From contig NZ_CANNGO010000010.1 in assembly GCF_947504215.1 (NCBI RefSeq), positions 1 through 64,000 of the forward strand: DNA of 64,000 bases, read 5' to 3'. Made by a program: the position numbers and the translations under genes. Shown piece after piece: positions 55,625 through 64,000 of this stretch. Under the pieces are notes generated by a model that saw nothing but the letters and a program-made list of their open reading frames with translations, searched no databases and was not told the origin of the DNA. Position 1 is the stretch's first letter. The number at the start of each line of letters is the position of its first letter. Source of the DNA: an uncultured Ruegeria sp. GTDB lineage: Bacteria > Pseudomonadota > Alphaproteobacteria > Rhodobacterales > Rhodobacteraceae.

Positions 55625-58600
55625 TACATCGTCTTTCGACCCCTCTTCTGATCGGCGCGCTGGCTTGCGTCCCCGTTGTGGTGCAAGCGCAAGAGGATCA
55701 AGGCGGTAGCATGATCGAGCGGTTCCTGCAGGATACGCTCTCGGGTGATAATCAGAACGTCACGGTCAAAGGGCTGCAAGGGGCGCTGAGCTCTCGGGCG
55801 ACAATCCAGGAAATAACGGTGTCTGACGACCAGGGCATATGGTTGACGATCAAGGATGCCGAACTGGATTGGAACAGATTGGGCCTGATCCGCGGTCGGT
55901 TCGCCGTCAATACACTGACAGCGCAGGAAATCGATATTGCCCGTGCACCAGGCACCACCACGACGGATGAACCGCCACCATCCGCAGAAACACAGCCTTT
56001 CCAGCTGCCGGAATTGCCCGTCGCGATTGAAATCGGAGAGATCCGGATTGATGAACTCGCACTCGGTCAGCCTTTGATCGGTGTGGCGGCCGAACTTGCC
56101 GTAAGTGGCAACCTGTCTTTGGCCGACGGCACGCTGGACACCAATCTGGACATTACCCGTTTGGATCGGGTCGGCGATGAAATAATCTTGGCTGCTGGAT
56201 TTCAAAACTCCAGCAGCCAGATCGACCTGGACCTGAAGGTAATTGAATCTTCAGGTGGATTGATCTCAACCGCGCTGAAAATCCCCAATGAACCTCCGAT
56301 CGAGTTAACGGCCAAAGGGTCCGGACCTGTCGATGACTTCACCGCCGACATCGGACTGGCCAGTAACGATCAGGAATACGTTGGCGGTCAGGTGCGTCTG
56401 CGTTCGGCCCTTGAGCCCGATGGAACCGAAGGCGAAGGGATCGCGTTTACAGCCGATCTCAGCGGCGATCTGACCCCCTTTGTGGCCAGAAACATGGACG
56501 TGTTCTTCGGCAAAGAAACCAGCTTGTTCGTGGATGGGCAAACCCACCCGGACGGTGCGTTGGACATCAATGATCTCAAGTTCACCTCTCGGGCCATGAG
56601 CTTGGAGGGCAATCTGAATCTGGGCGCGGGCGGCACGCTTCAAGTCGCTGCGCTGCAGGGGCGCATTACACCACCCAATGGGGAAACCGTCGTTTTGCCG
56701 ATATCCGGAGGGGACACGTCTGTGGAAGCGGCCCAGATTTCAGCGCTTTTTGATCAGCAGAACGGCAGGCTTTGGGATTTTAACCTTTCGGCCGATGCGG
56801 TGCGATCCAAAAACATCAACCTGGACCACGCGCAGATAACAGCGCAGGGTGTTTTGGATCAGGGGATCAACGTCAGTGTAAGTGGTGATCTACAGGCCGC
56901 TTTGGATGGTATCGACATGGCAGACCCGGCCCTAAATACGGCGCTTGGGGATCGCATCACCTTGGATGGGACTTTTGGCTACGGCGATGATCAGTCTCTG
57001 AACCTGTCTGACTTTGAACTGATCGGGTCGGATTTCCTGTTGGGCGTCGATGCCCTAATCAGAGGATTGAACAGTGGCCTGAACATCGACGGATCCGCGA
57101 TGCTGGAAGCATCCGACATCTCGCGTTTTTCGGAACTGGCCAAGCTGGATCTGGGCGGGAAAGCCTCGGCGCATGTTACAGGCAGCGGATCACCGATTGA
57201 AGGTAGCTTCGATGGCAGGCTTGCCGTCAATGGCAGTGATTTATCCACCGGGCGTGACGATATCGATCCGCTGATCACGGGTGAAACAACAATCACGTTG
57301 GATGCAAAGCGCGATACAGACGGCGTGACAGTGCGCGAATTTACCGTGAACGGAGAGGCATTGAGCGCACAGGCCAGCGGCAAGGTCACAACGCCAGATG
57401 ACAACGTTTCCATCGATGGTCAGGCCAGCGTCAATGCACGGGATCTTTCGGTTTTTTCTGGTTTGGCGAAGCGCGAACTGGGGGGCAGCTTTCAGGCCAA
57501 ACTGGACGGCAAGGGCACCGTTCAAACGCTGGAGTTTGATGGCATCGCCAGCGTCACTGGACGTGACATCAAAACCGGTATGGATGAGATCGACCCGCTG
57601 CTGACCGGCCAGACATCGGTCGAATTTGACGGCGCCCTGTCACAGCAACAGATTGTGGTTCGCCAGGCGACCGTGAACGGATCAGCGTTGACGGCGCAGG
57701 TCGACGCTACGATCGACGATCCAACGGGTAATCTGGCCGTCGATGGACAGGCCAGCATGAATGTCCCGGATTTGTCCGTGCTGTCCGGCCTTGCCGGGCG
57801 CGATCTGGCAGGATCGATCAAGGGTGACGTTCAGGGCAAGGGCGCAAAAAGCAGCCAGACTTTTGATATCCAAGGCAACGTCACCGCGAATGATATCCAA
57901 ACGGGCATTGCCGCACTGGACAAGCTAATTCAGGGACGCACGACGCTGTTGGTCGACGCATTGAAAGAGGACAGCGGGCTGAACATCCGCGACTTTCGCC
58001 TGAATGGGACGGCCTTGTCGGCCAATGCCTCGGGTCAGTTGGATCGACAATCTGGGGGGCTGGATTTTTCGGCCAAACTGGATGATCTGGCGCGGTTGTC
58101 GAACACCTTGTCTGGACCGTTGCAACTGGATGCAAATGTTGCGCCTTCCGCTTCCGGGTTTGAGGGAACAGCCAAACTGCAAGGGCCTGATAGCTCGTAT
58201 GCCAGCCTGTCCGGAACAGTGGCCACGGATGGGGCCGCTGATCTGGATTTTGACGCCAAGCTCAATCGCATCGAACGCTTCGCGCCAGAGTTTCCAGGGA
58301 CCGTTGCCGCCACGGGAAATGCCAAGCGGAGCAATGGCGTCTGGACAATCGATGCCAACGCCAAAGGCCCGGCCAACATCAATAGCGATGTGGCGGGCAC
58401 CTTTGACGAAACCAGCGGAAATGCGGATCTGACGGCACAAGGCGGGGTCAATCTTGGCATCGCCAACATCTTTGTCACTCCCAACAAAATCGACGGATCC
58501 GCCCGCTTCAATCTGGCGCTACAGGGCCAGCCGGCGCTGGAGTCGCTAAGTGGAACAATCACGACGTCCGGCACATCCTTCGCGATCCCAACGGCTGGTC

Positions 58601-59709
58601 AGACCATAACCGGGATCAGCGGCTCGGTCGATCTGGCCCAGAGCCGTGCAACGATATCGCTGAACGGCGGTGTACGCGCCGGGGGCGGTTTTACAGTCAG
58701 CGGGCCGGTGGATCTAACTCCGCCCTTCAATGCGCAGATCACGACGCAGCTCAATAGCCTCGTTCTGACGGATAAGTTGTTGTACGAAACTACGCTGAAC
58801 GGCCAGATTGCCATGACCGGAGCACTGGCCGGGAATAGCTCGCTTGCCGGACAAATCAATTTTGCCGAAACCAACATCAATCTTGCGGCGGCCTCCGGTG
58901 CAGTAGGCGCCGCGCCAATCCCCGAGATCCAACATGTCGACGAAAGCCGTGCAGGCTTTGTCACTCGTGAGCGCGCGCAGTTGGTCGTGAAGGAAGAAGA
59001 ATCCAAAAGCGACTCCCGCATCGCGCTGGATGTCAGTCTGGTCGCCCCGAAGGCCGTGTTCGTCCGAGGCCGTGGCGTGAATGCGGAACTGGGTGGCCGC
59101 ATCGTGATCGGCGGGACCACAACATCTGTTGTTCCCTCCGGACAGATTGATCTGATCCGGGGCACTTTTGACATTCTGGGCCGCAGGCTGCAGCTGACAA
59201 AAGGCATTGTCAGCCTGCAGGGCGACCTGAAGCCGTATATTGAATTCGAGTCCTCGGCCAGCACGTCTGACGGCACGGCTACCATAGAAATCGCGGGCCC
59301 GCTGGATTCACCCGAGGTTGATGTGTTCTCGGATCCGGAACGCCCCGCCGAAGAGGCGCTGGCCATGCTGCTTTTCGGGAACCGCTTTTCTGAGATATCG
59401 CCTTTTTTGATCGCGCAGATGGCAGCCTCATTAGCACAGCTCAGCGGCGCGGGCGGCGACGCGACCAAGGGGCTGCGTGAATCCACCGGCCTTGATACGG
59501 TCGACATCGGCGCGACCGAAGGCGGCGCAGGCCGTTTGGGGGCTGGCGCGTATCTTAGCGACAACCTTTACACGGATTTCACGGTGAACACCGAAGGCGA
59601 TACCGAGGTGAACCTGAACCTGGATGTCACGGATAATTTTTCCATCAAAGGCACGGTCGATGGCAAAGGCGAAACAGGTATCGGCTTGTTTTTTGCAAGG
59701 GACTATTAA
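55621..59709 (+). CDS. tamB: Translocation and assembly module TamB
   Basis: A 1362-residue protein with an N-terminal signal or anchor helix (residues 1-21) and a C-terminal DUF490 domain (about 1000-1362, ending GIGLFFARDY). The middle is a beta-helical groove thought to carry lipid between membranes. Two exact 109-residue units begin at Phe530 and Phe639, with a third beginning at Phe748 and a shorter one at Phe847. The start is TTG, overlapping the tamA stop. Length is in range for alphaproteobacterial TamB. Confidence 0.92.
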   Translation: MIHRLSTPLLIGALACVPVVVQAQEDQGGSMIERFLQDTLSGDNQNVTVKGLQGALSSRATIQEITVSDDQGIWLTIKDAELDWNRLGLIRGRFAVNTLTAQEIDIARAPGTTTTDEPPPSAETQPFQLPELPVAIEIGEIRIDELALGQPLIGVAAELAVSGNLSLADGTLDTNLDITRLDRVGDEIILAAGFQNSSSQIDLDLKVIESSGGLISTALKIPNEPPIELTAKGSGPVDDFTADIGLASNDQEYVGGQVRLRSALEPDGTEGEGIAFTADLSGDLTPFVARNMDVFFGKETSLFVDGQTHPDGALDINDLKFTSRAMSLEGNLNLGAGGTLQVAALQGRITPPNGETVVLPISGGDTSVEAAQISALFDQQNGRLWDFNLSADAVRSKNINLDHAQITAQGVLDQGINVSVSGDLQAALDGIDMADPALNTALGDRITLDGTFGYGDDQSLNLSDFELIGSDFLLGVDALIRGLNSGLNIDGSAMLEASDISRFSELAKLDLGGKASAHVTGSGSPIEGSFDGRLAVNGSDLSTGRDDIDPLITGETTITLDAKRDTDGVTVREFTVNGEALSAQASGKVTTPDDNVSIDGQASVNARDLSVFSGLAKRELGGSFQAKLDGKGTVQTLEFDGIASVTGRDIKTGMDEIDPLLTGQTSVEFDGALSQQQIVVRQATVNGSALTAQVDATIDDPTGNLAVDGQASMNVPDLSVLSGLAGRDLAGSIKGDVQGKGAKSSQTFDIQGNVTANDIQTGIAALDKLIQGRTTLLVDALKEDSGLNIRDFRLNGTALSANASGQLDRQSGGLDFSAKLDDLARLSNTLSGPLQLDANVAPSASGFEGTAKLQGPDSSYASLSGTVATDGAADLDFDAKLNRIERFAPEFPGTVAATGNAKRSNGVWTIDANAKGPANINSDVAGTFDETSGNADLTAQGGVNLGIANIFVTPNKIDGSARFNLALQGQPALESLSGTITTSGTSFAIPTAGQTITGISGSVDLAQSRATISLNGGVRAGGGFTVSGPVDLTPPFNAQITTQLNSLVLTDKLLYETTLNGQIAMTGALAGNSSLAGQINFAETNINLAAASGAVGAAPIPEIQHVDESRAGFVTRERAQLVVKEEESKSDSRIALDVSLVAPKAVFVRGRGVNAELGGRIVIGGTTTSVVPSGQIDLIRGTFDILGRRLQLTKGIVSLQGDLKPYIEFESSASTSDGTATIEIAGPLDSPEVDVFSDPERPAEEALAMLLFGNRFSEISPFLIAQMAASLAQLSGAGGDATKGLRESTGLDTVDIGATEGGAGRLGAGAYLSDNLYTDFTVNTEGDTEVNLNLDVTDNFSIKGTVDGKGETGIGLFFARDY
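57208..58158 (+). repeat. Tandem internal repeats in TamB
   Basis: Coding repeats with Phe starts at codons 530, 639, 748 and 847. The first two units are exactly 109 codons (327 bases) apart, the third is 99. Shared features per unit are a TG-DDIDPLITG-like segment, an NG-ALSAQ-like segment, a DGQAS-N--DLS segment and a GLA-R-L-GS segment. Protein similarity is clear while DNA similarity is low, so the duplication is old. Confidence 0.8.
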
Positions 59710-59727
59710 GCTCGCGTCACCGTGGCC

Positions 59728-60243
59728 CTACTTGCGACGAATTCCGATCCGTTGACCAATCTGTGACGCCGGTCCCAAAGACTTGTGATCCTCGACCATC
59801 TGCATCAGGCGTACCACCGCCCAATCCGGATAGGCCACCGAGCGACCGGTGTCGTGGCTGACATTCATAAACAAAGCCTCTTGTGTGGCGCAGACATGAC
59901 CATCCAAGGTCGAGATCATCTGTGCAAAATAGTGACCTCTTTTGGGGTCGGCGTCCAACATTCGAAAGTGAAAGTGGAACTGCGTGTCTTGGGTAATCTC
60001 GCGCAGAAAATGCAGATGCGACTGGATTATATACGGGCCCTGCCCCAACGCGTTGACCTGAAGCTCCCCCAACCCGAGGTGATCCACCATTAGTATCTCA
60101 AGCGCCATGTCGAAGGCCACACCGTAGTATCCAACATTCATGTGGCCATTGTAGTCGATCCAAGCGGGGTCCACCGCTCCGCCACGGATTTCAACCGGCG
60201 CCGGATACGGGCCGTCATGTCCACCCAAAGACGTGTTCGCCAT
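59728..60243 (-). CDS. Hotdog-fold thioesterase family protein
   Basis: A 171-residue protein with the DYNGHMNVGYYGVAFD segment (about 29-44) typical of the 4HBT-like acyl-CoA thioesterases. It is a single hotdog. The substrate is not known; paralogues near carnitine or betaine genes act on short substrates, but there is no such neighbour here. It lies 119 bases before the leftward end of the formate dehydrogenase operon. Confidence 0.82.
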   Translation of the reverse strand: MANTSLGGHDGPYPAPVEIRGGAVDPAWIDYNGHMNVGYYGVAFDMALEILMVDHLGLGELQVNALGQGPYIIQSHLHFLREITQDTQFHFHFRMLDADPKRGHYFAQMISTLDGHVCATQEALFMNVSHDTGRSVAYPDWAVVRLMQMVEDHKSLGPASQIGQRIGIRRK

Positions 60244-60314
60244 CTGTGTTCCCCTTGTTCAGGCGCATACATCAAGGCAACATGCGGGCCGAAAGTCCAG
60301 CTTTGACACGCAAA

Positions 60315-60339
60315 AGGGCGGCCTGTTTAGGACCGCCCT
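60315..60339 (-). terminator. Terminator after fdsA
   Basis: Stem AGGGCGG / CCGCCCT (60315-60321 and 60333-60339) with an eleven-base loop, followed on the minus strand by TTTTG. It lies 23 bases after the fdsA stop and ends the formate dehydrogenase operon. Confidence 0.7.
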
Positions 60340-60362
60340 ATGTGTTTCAGCAGGCTGAGAGG

Positions 60363-63146
60363 TTACTCTGCCGCGATGGCGTCCTCGATCTTTTCGACGC
60401 GAATTGCCGAGAATTTAAACTCGGGGATTTTGCCATAAGGATCGATGGCAGAGTTGGTCAGGATATTCGCCGCAGCCTCGACATAGGCAAACGGAATGAA
60501 CACCATATCCTCGGCAATCGCGCGATCGGCCCGCACCATGATCTCGATCGAACCACGGCGTGTAGTCAGGCGGATCGTTTCACCCGGTTCGATCCCCATC
60601 AGCTTCAGCTGACGCGGGTTCATCGAACAGTTCGCTTCCGGTTCCACAGCGTCCAGCACCGTAGCGCGGCGGGTCATCGACCCAGTGTGCCAGTGTTCCA
60701 ACTGACGGCCTGTGGTGGCGATCATTGGGTATTCGTCATCGGGCGCTTCATCCGGCGGGATCACGCTGGCTGGGGTGAACTTCGCCCGGCCGTCAGCACG
60801 CGGGAAACCATCACCAAACACGATCGCCTGACCCGGATCAGTTTCAGTGAGCGACGGATAGGTGATCGTCTCGGTTTCAAGCCGCTCCCAGGTAATGTTG
60901 TCGAGCGACGCCATGGTCAGCTTCATCTCATCAAACACCTGGCTTACATCCGTGTAATCCCAGTTCAGCCCAATACGCTGCGCCAGCTCAACCGTGATTT
61001 TCCAGTCCTCACGCGCCTCACCTGGAGGGGCCACAGCCGGACGCACACGCTGAACCTGACGGTTGGTGTTCGACACGGTGCCGTTCTTTTCATACAGCGC
61101 CGAGGCGGGCAGGATGATGTCGGCATAGTTCGCCGTCTCGGTCAGGAAGATATCCTGCACGATCATCAGCTCCAACTTTGCCAAAGCTTCCCGTGCGTGA
61201 CCAACATCAGGGTCGGACATAGCCGGGTTTTCACCCTGAATATACATGCCCTTGATGTTACCCGCGTAGGCCTGATCAATGATCTCGGTGACGGTCAGGC
61301 CCTTCTCGTTAGAGAAGTCGTCCGAGTTCCAGACATTGTTGAATTTGGCCCGAATGCCGTCATCCATAACCGACTGATAATCCGGCAGGAACATCGGGAT
61401 CAGACCCGCGTCAGACGCGCCCTGCACGTTGTTCTGGCCACGCAGCGGGTGCAGACCCGCGCCGGGTTTACCAACGTTGCCGGTCATCAAAGCCAGCGAG
61501 ATCAGGCAGCGGGAGTTATCGGTGCCATGGATGTGCTGGCTGACGCCCATACCCCAGAAGATCAGACCAGCCTTGGCCTGCGCAAAGGTACGCGCGACAC
61601 GGCGTAGCTGATCTGGCTCAATACCACAAATGGGCGCCATTGCCTCGGGCGTGAAGGCGCGCAGATGCTCTTTTTCGGCTTCCCAGTTCTCGGTCCAGCG
61701 GTGGATGTACTGGCTGTCGTACAGCTCTTCCTCGACGATCACGTTCATGATCGCGTTGAGCATCGAGACATCAGCACCAGGGCGGAACTGCAGCATCTCG
61801 TCTGCGAACTTGCGCATACCGACGCCGCGCGGGTCCATCACGATCAGCTTGCCACCGCGCTTGGTGAACTGCTTGAAGTAGGTTGCCGCCACGGGGTGGT
61901 TTTCAATCGGGTTCGCGCCGATGATGATAACCACATCCGAGTTCTCGACCTCGTTAAAGGTGGCGGTCACCGCGCCTGAGCCCACGTTCTCGATCAGCGC
62001 CGCCACGGACGAGGCATGGCACAGACGGGTGCAGTGGTCGACGTTGTTGTGCTTGAAGCCCTGACGAATGAACTTCTGGAACAGATAGGCTTCTTCGTTG
62101 GTGCATTTGGCCGAACCAAAGCCAGCGACGTTGCGCGGATCTTCATCACGCAGCGCTTTCAGCTTGGTGGCCGCCAGATCCATCACCTCTTCCCAGGTCG
62201 CCTCGCGGAAATGAGTGCCCAGATTGCCCGGATTGACGTTCAACCCTTTGGCAGGCGCATCCTCACGCCGGATCAGAGGTTTGGTCAGGCGGTGTGGGTG
62301 GTGGATATAGTCAAAGCCAAAGCGACCTTTGACACACAAGCGGCCTTCGTTTGCTGGGCCGTTAATGCCTTCGACATACTTGACCTTGCCGTCCTTGACC
62401 TTCAGCGAAACCTTACAGCCGACGCCGCAGAACGGACAGACGCTTTCGGTTTCGCTATCGTAATCCTTGCTGTCCCCCTGCTGCTGATCGTCCAGCACAG
62501 TGGCTGGCATCAACGCACCTGTCGGGCAGGCCTGAACACATTCACCACAGGCGACACAGGTCGAATCCCCCATCGGGTCGTTCTGGTCAAACACCACTTG
62601 CGCCGTGTGTCCGCGACCGGCCATGCCGATCACGTCATTCACCTGCACGTCGCGACAAGCACGGACACAGAGGTTGCAGTTGATGCAGGCGTCCAGATTG
62701 ACGCGCATTGCAACGTGGCTGTCATCCAGCAGAGGGATCTTCTCGGCCTTTTTCGCCGGGAAGCGACTGTCGCTTACATCGTTCAGCTTGGCCATATCCC
62801 AGAAATGGCTGGATTTATCGTGCGCCTCTTCGGGTTGGTCGGCGACCAGCAATTCCATGACCATTGCGCGCGATTTCTCGGCCCGATCACTATCGGTTTT
62901 TACCACCATTCCGTCCGCAGCCGGGCGAATGCACGAGGCGACCAGCGTGCGCTCGCCCTCCACCTCGACCATACAGGCGCGACAGTTGCCATCCGGTTTA
63001 TAGCCGGGTTGAGGCTTGTGACATAAGTGCGGGATCGTGAACCCCTGCCCCTTGGCGGCTTCCCAGATGGTCCAGCCCTCGGGCACGGTGACATCATCGC
63101 CGTTCAGGTTGAAGGTGACGGTTTTGTTCGGGCTTGCATCAAGCAT
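60363..63146 (-). CDS. fdsA: NAD-dependent formate dehydrogenase, alpha subunit
   Basis: A 927-residue molybdenum/tungsten enzyme subunit that oxidises formate to CO2. Residues 1-80 hold a [2Fe-2S] ferredoxin-like domain (HLCHKPQPGYK, CRACMVEVEG). Next come cysteine-rich clusters (CINCNLCVRAC, STCVACGECVQACPTG) and CPFCGVGCK for a [4Fe-4S] cluster. The cofactor-binding domain has VDHCTRLCHASSVAA, where a Cys ligates the metal. It is 13 bases downstream of fdsB. FdsB, an NADH-binding partner, is upstream. Confidence 0.95.
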   Translation of the reverse strand: MLDASPNKTVTFNLNGDDVTVPEGWTIWEAAKGQGFTIPHLCHKPQPGYKPDGNCRACMVEVEGERTLVASCIRPAADGMVVKTDSDRAEKSRAMVMELLVADQPEEAHDKSSHFWDMAKLNDVSDSRFPAKKAEKIPLLDDSHVAMRVNLDACINCNLCVRACRDVQVNDVIGMAGRGHTAQVVFDQNDPMGDSTCVACGECVQACPTGALMPATVLDDQQQGDSKDYDSETESVCPFCGVGCKVSLKVKDGKVKYVEGINGPANEGRLCVKGRFGFDYIHHPHRLTKPLIRREDAPAKGLNVNPGNLGTHFREATWEEVMDLAATKLKALRDEDPRNVAGFGSAKCTNEEAYLFQKFIRQGFKHNNVDHCTRLCHASSVAALIENVGSGAVTATFNEVENSDVVIIIGANPIENHPVAATYFKQFTKRGGKLIVMDPRGVGMRKFADEMLQFRPGADVSMLNAIMNVIVEEELYDSQYIHRWTENWEAEKEHLRAFTPEAMAPICGIEPDQLRRVARTFAQAKAGLIFWGMGVSQHIHGTDNSRCLISLALMTGNVGKPGAGLHPLRGQNNVQGASDAGLIPMFLPDYQSVMDDGIRAKFNNVWNSDDFSNEKGLTVTEIIDQAYAGNIKGMYIQGENPAMSDPDVGHAREALAKLELMIVQDIFLTETANYADIILPASALYEKNGTVSNTNRQVQRVRPAVAPPGEAREDWKITVELAQRIGLNWDYTDVSQVFDEMKLTMASLDNITWERLETETITYPSLTETDPGQAIVFGDGFPRADGRAKFTPASVIPPDEAPDDEYPMIATTGRQLEHWHTGSMTRRATVLDAVEPEANCSMNPRQLKLMGIEPGETIRLTTRRGSIEIMVRADRAIAEDMVFIPFAYVEAAANILTNSAIDPYGKIPEFKFSAIRVEKIEDAIAAE

Positions 63147-63159
63147 GGCTCTGTCTCCC

Positions 63160-64000
63160 TCAGATTTCGTCGGCGAAGTGTTTCATGACCAGGCGGATCG
63201 GGTTCGGGGCCGCCTGCCCCAGCCCGCAGATCGAGGCATCACCCATGACCTGACACAAATCTTCCAGCAGGTCCTGATCCCATTTGTCGGCCTGCATAAG
63301 CTTCACCGCCTTTTCGCAGCCTGCCCGGCAGGGTGTGCACTGACCGCAGCTTTCATCTTCGAAAAACCGCAGCATGTTCAGCGCCGCATCGCGGGCGGTG
63401 TCCTGATCTGACAGAACCACCACGGCAGCAGAGCCGATAAACGTGCCCAACGGCTGCAGCGTGTCAAAATCCAGTGGCACATCGTCGATGGATGCGGGCA
63501 GCAGGCCCGAAGACGGCCCACCCGGTTGATAGGCCTTGAAGGTCTGGCCCGCGGCCATACCTCCGGCGGCCTCGATCACGTCCAGAATGGTCGATCCTGC
63601 GGGCAGCAAGTAAACGCCCGGTTCGGCCACGCGGCCCGAGACCGAATAGCTGCGCAGACCCTTACGGCCATTCTTTTCGGTGCTGTTCAGGCATTCCGGC
63701 CCCTCGCGGCAGACCTTGGTGACCCAATAGAGCGTCTCGACATTGTGTACCAAGGTTGGACGATTGAAGACCCCCACCTGCGCCACGAACGGAGGGCGGT
63801 GACGCGGCAGGCCCTTTTTGCCCTCGATCGACTCGATCATCGCGGATTCTTCACCGCAGATATAGGCGCCAGCACCCCGGCGCAGATCGACATAACCTTT
63901 TTCAACGATCCCAGCCTCTTCCAACGCGGCAATCTCTCGACGCAGGATTTCCAGAACGGCCGGGTATTCGTCGCGCATGTAGATGAAGCAGGTCTCAGCC
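63160..64000 (-). CDS. fdsB: NAD-dependent formate dehydrogenase, beta subunit (partial)
   Basis: Only the C-terminal 279 or so residues lie in the window; the 5' end is cut by the right edge. The AETCFIYMRDEYP start of the visible part, GAGAYICGEESAMIES, and CGQCTPCRAGCEK (iron-sulfur site) match the NuoF-like NADH-binding subunit, which passes electrons from FdsA clusters to NAD+. The reading frame is open to the edge, so the true start is outside. Confidence 0.93.
   Translation of the reverse strand, partial: AETCFIYMRDEYPAVLEILRREIAALEEAGIVEKGYVDLRRGAGAYICGEESAMIESIEGKKGLPRHRPPFVAQVGVFNRPTLVHNVETLYWVTKVCREGPECLNSTEKNGRKGLRSYSVSGRVAEPGVYLLPAGSTILDVIEAAGGMAAGQTFKAYQPGGPSSGLLPASIDDVPLDFDTLQPLGTFIGSAAVVVLSDQDTARDAALNMLRFFEDESCGQCTPCRAGCEKAVKLMQADKWDQDLLEDLCQVMGDASICGLGQAAPNPIRLVMKHFADEI

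Noticed and set aside
60246-61607. 453-codon open frame on the plus strand
   Set aside because: It is antisense to fdsA; the sequence is not protein-like apart from antisense effects.

Overview
The window looks like ordinary chromosome of a marine alphaproteobacterium of the Rhodobacterales (Roseobacter group). The evidence is the order ruvC-ruvA-ruvB-ybgC-tolQRAB-pal-cpoB-tilS-ftsH, the DUF484-xerC pair, a small DUF1127 protein, phosphatidylcholine synthase, the YcjX/YcjF pair, and a urate-catabolism cluster built around PuuD and a PuuE-UraD fusion. I cannot name the genus from sequence alone. I see no insertion sequences, prophage, CRISPR arrays, rRNA or tRNA genes. Nearly everything is tightly packed protein-coding DNA; the only gap over 300 bases is between ruvC and the DUF1127 gene.

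Layout. 0-13 kb: the 5' end of fhs, a MOSC protein, then a long leftward block running ruvCAB, a hypothetical protein, ybgC, tolQRAB-pal-cpoB, tilS and ftsH, with a terminator after ftsH. 13-22.5 kb: DUF1127 protein, a small membrane protein, prmA, an MFS transporter, priA, then rightward tal, DUF484-xerC and pcs, then greA-like and ogt genes leftward. 22.6-27.5 kb: an accessory-looking stretch with a membrane-embedded alpha/beta hydrolase, and a regulator-DUF4166-epimerase set carrying two copies of an 18-bp dyad, one lying on the regulator's own start codon. 27.5-41.5 kb: ileS, DUF2339 and DUF2269 membrane proteins, an SDR-DoxX fusion, a VIT1 family transporter, the YcjX-acetyltransferase-YcjF operon, truA, and a NicO/DUF1007 metal-efflux pair.

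41.5-53.7 kb: a thioesterase and acyl-CoA dehydrogenase, then a purine-degradation region. PuuD oxidises urate, HiuH opens hydroxyisourate, the UraD half makes allantoin, the PuuE half makes allantoate, AllE and AllA finish to glyoxylate and urea, and GhrA can reduce the glyoxylate. A nucleobase permease brings in substrate and a LysR regulator sits next to puuD. Allantoate amidohydrolase and xanthine dehydrogenase are not in the window. A GAPDH paralogue lies inside this region. 53.8-59.7 kb: tamA-tamB, outer-membrane biogenesis. 59.7-64 kb: a hotdog thioesterase and the NAD-linked formate dehydrogenase genes fdsA and fdsB, the last cut by the window edge.

The most interesting items are the dyad-controlled regulator/DUF4166/epimerase set with an apparently leaderless regulator mRNA, the hydrolase whose catalytic fold is split by a large membrane domain, and the previously uncharacterised membrane domain fused to the epimerase. 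I did not find a clear-cut novel defence or mobile system.
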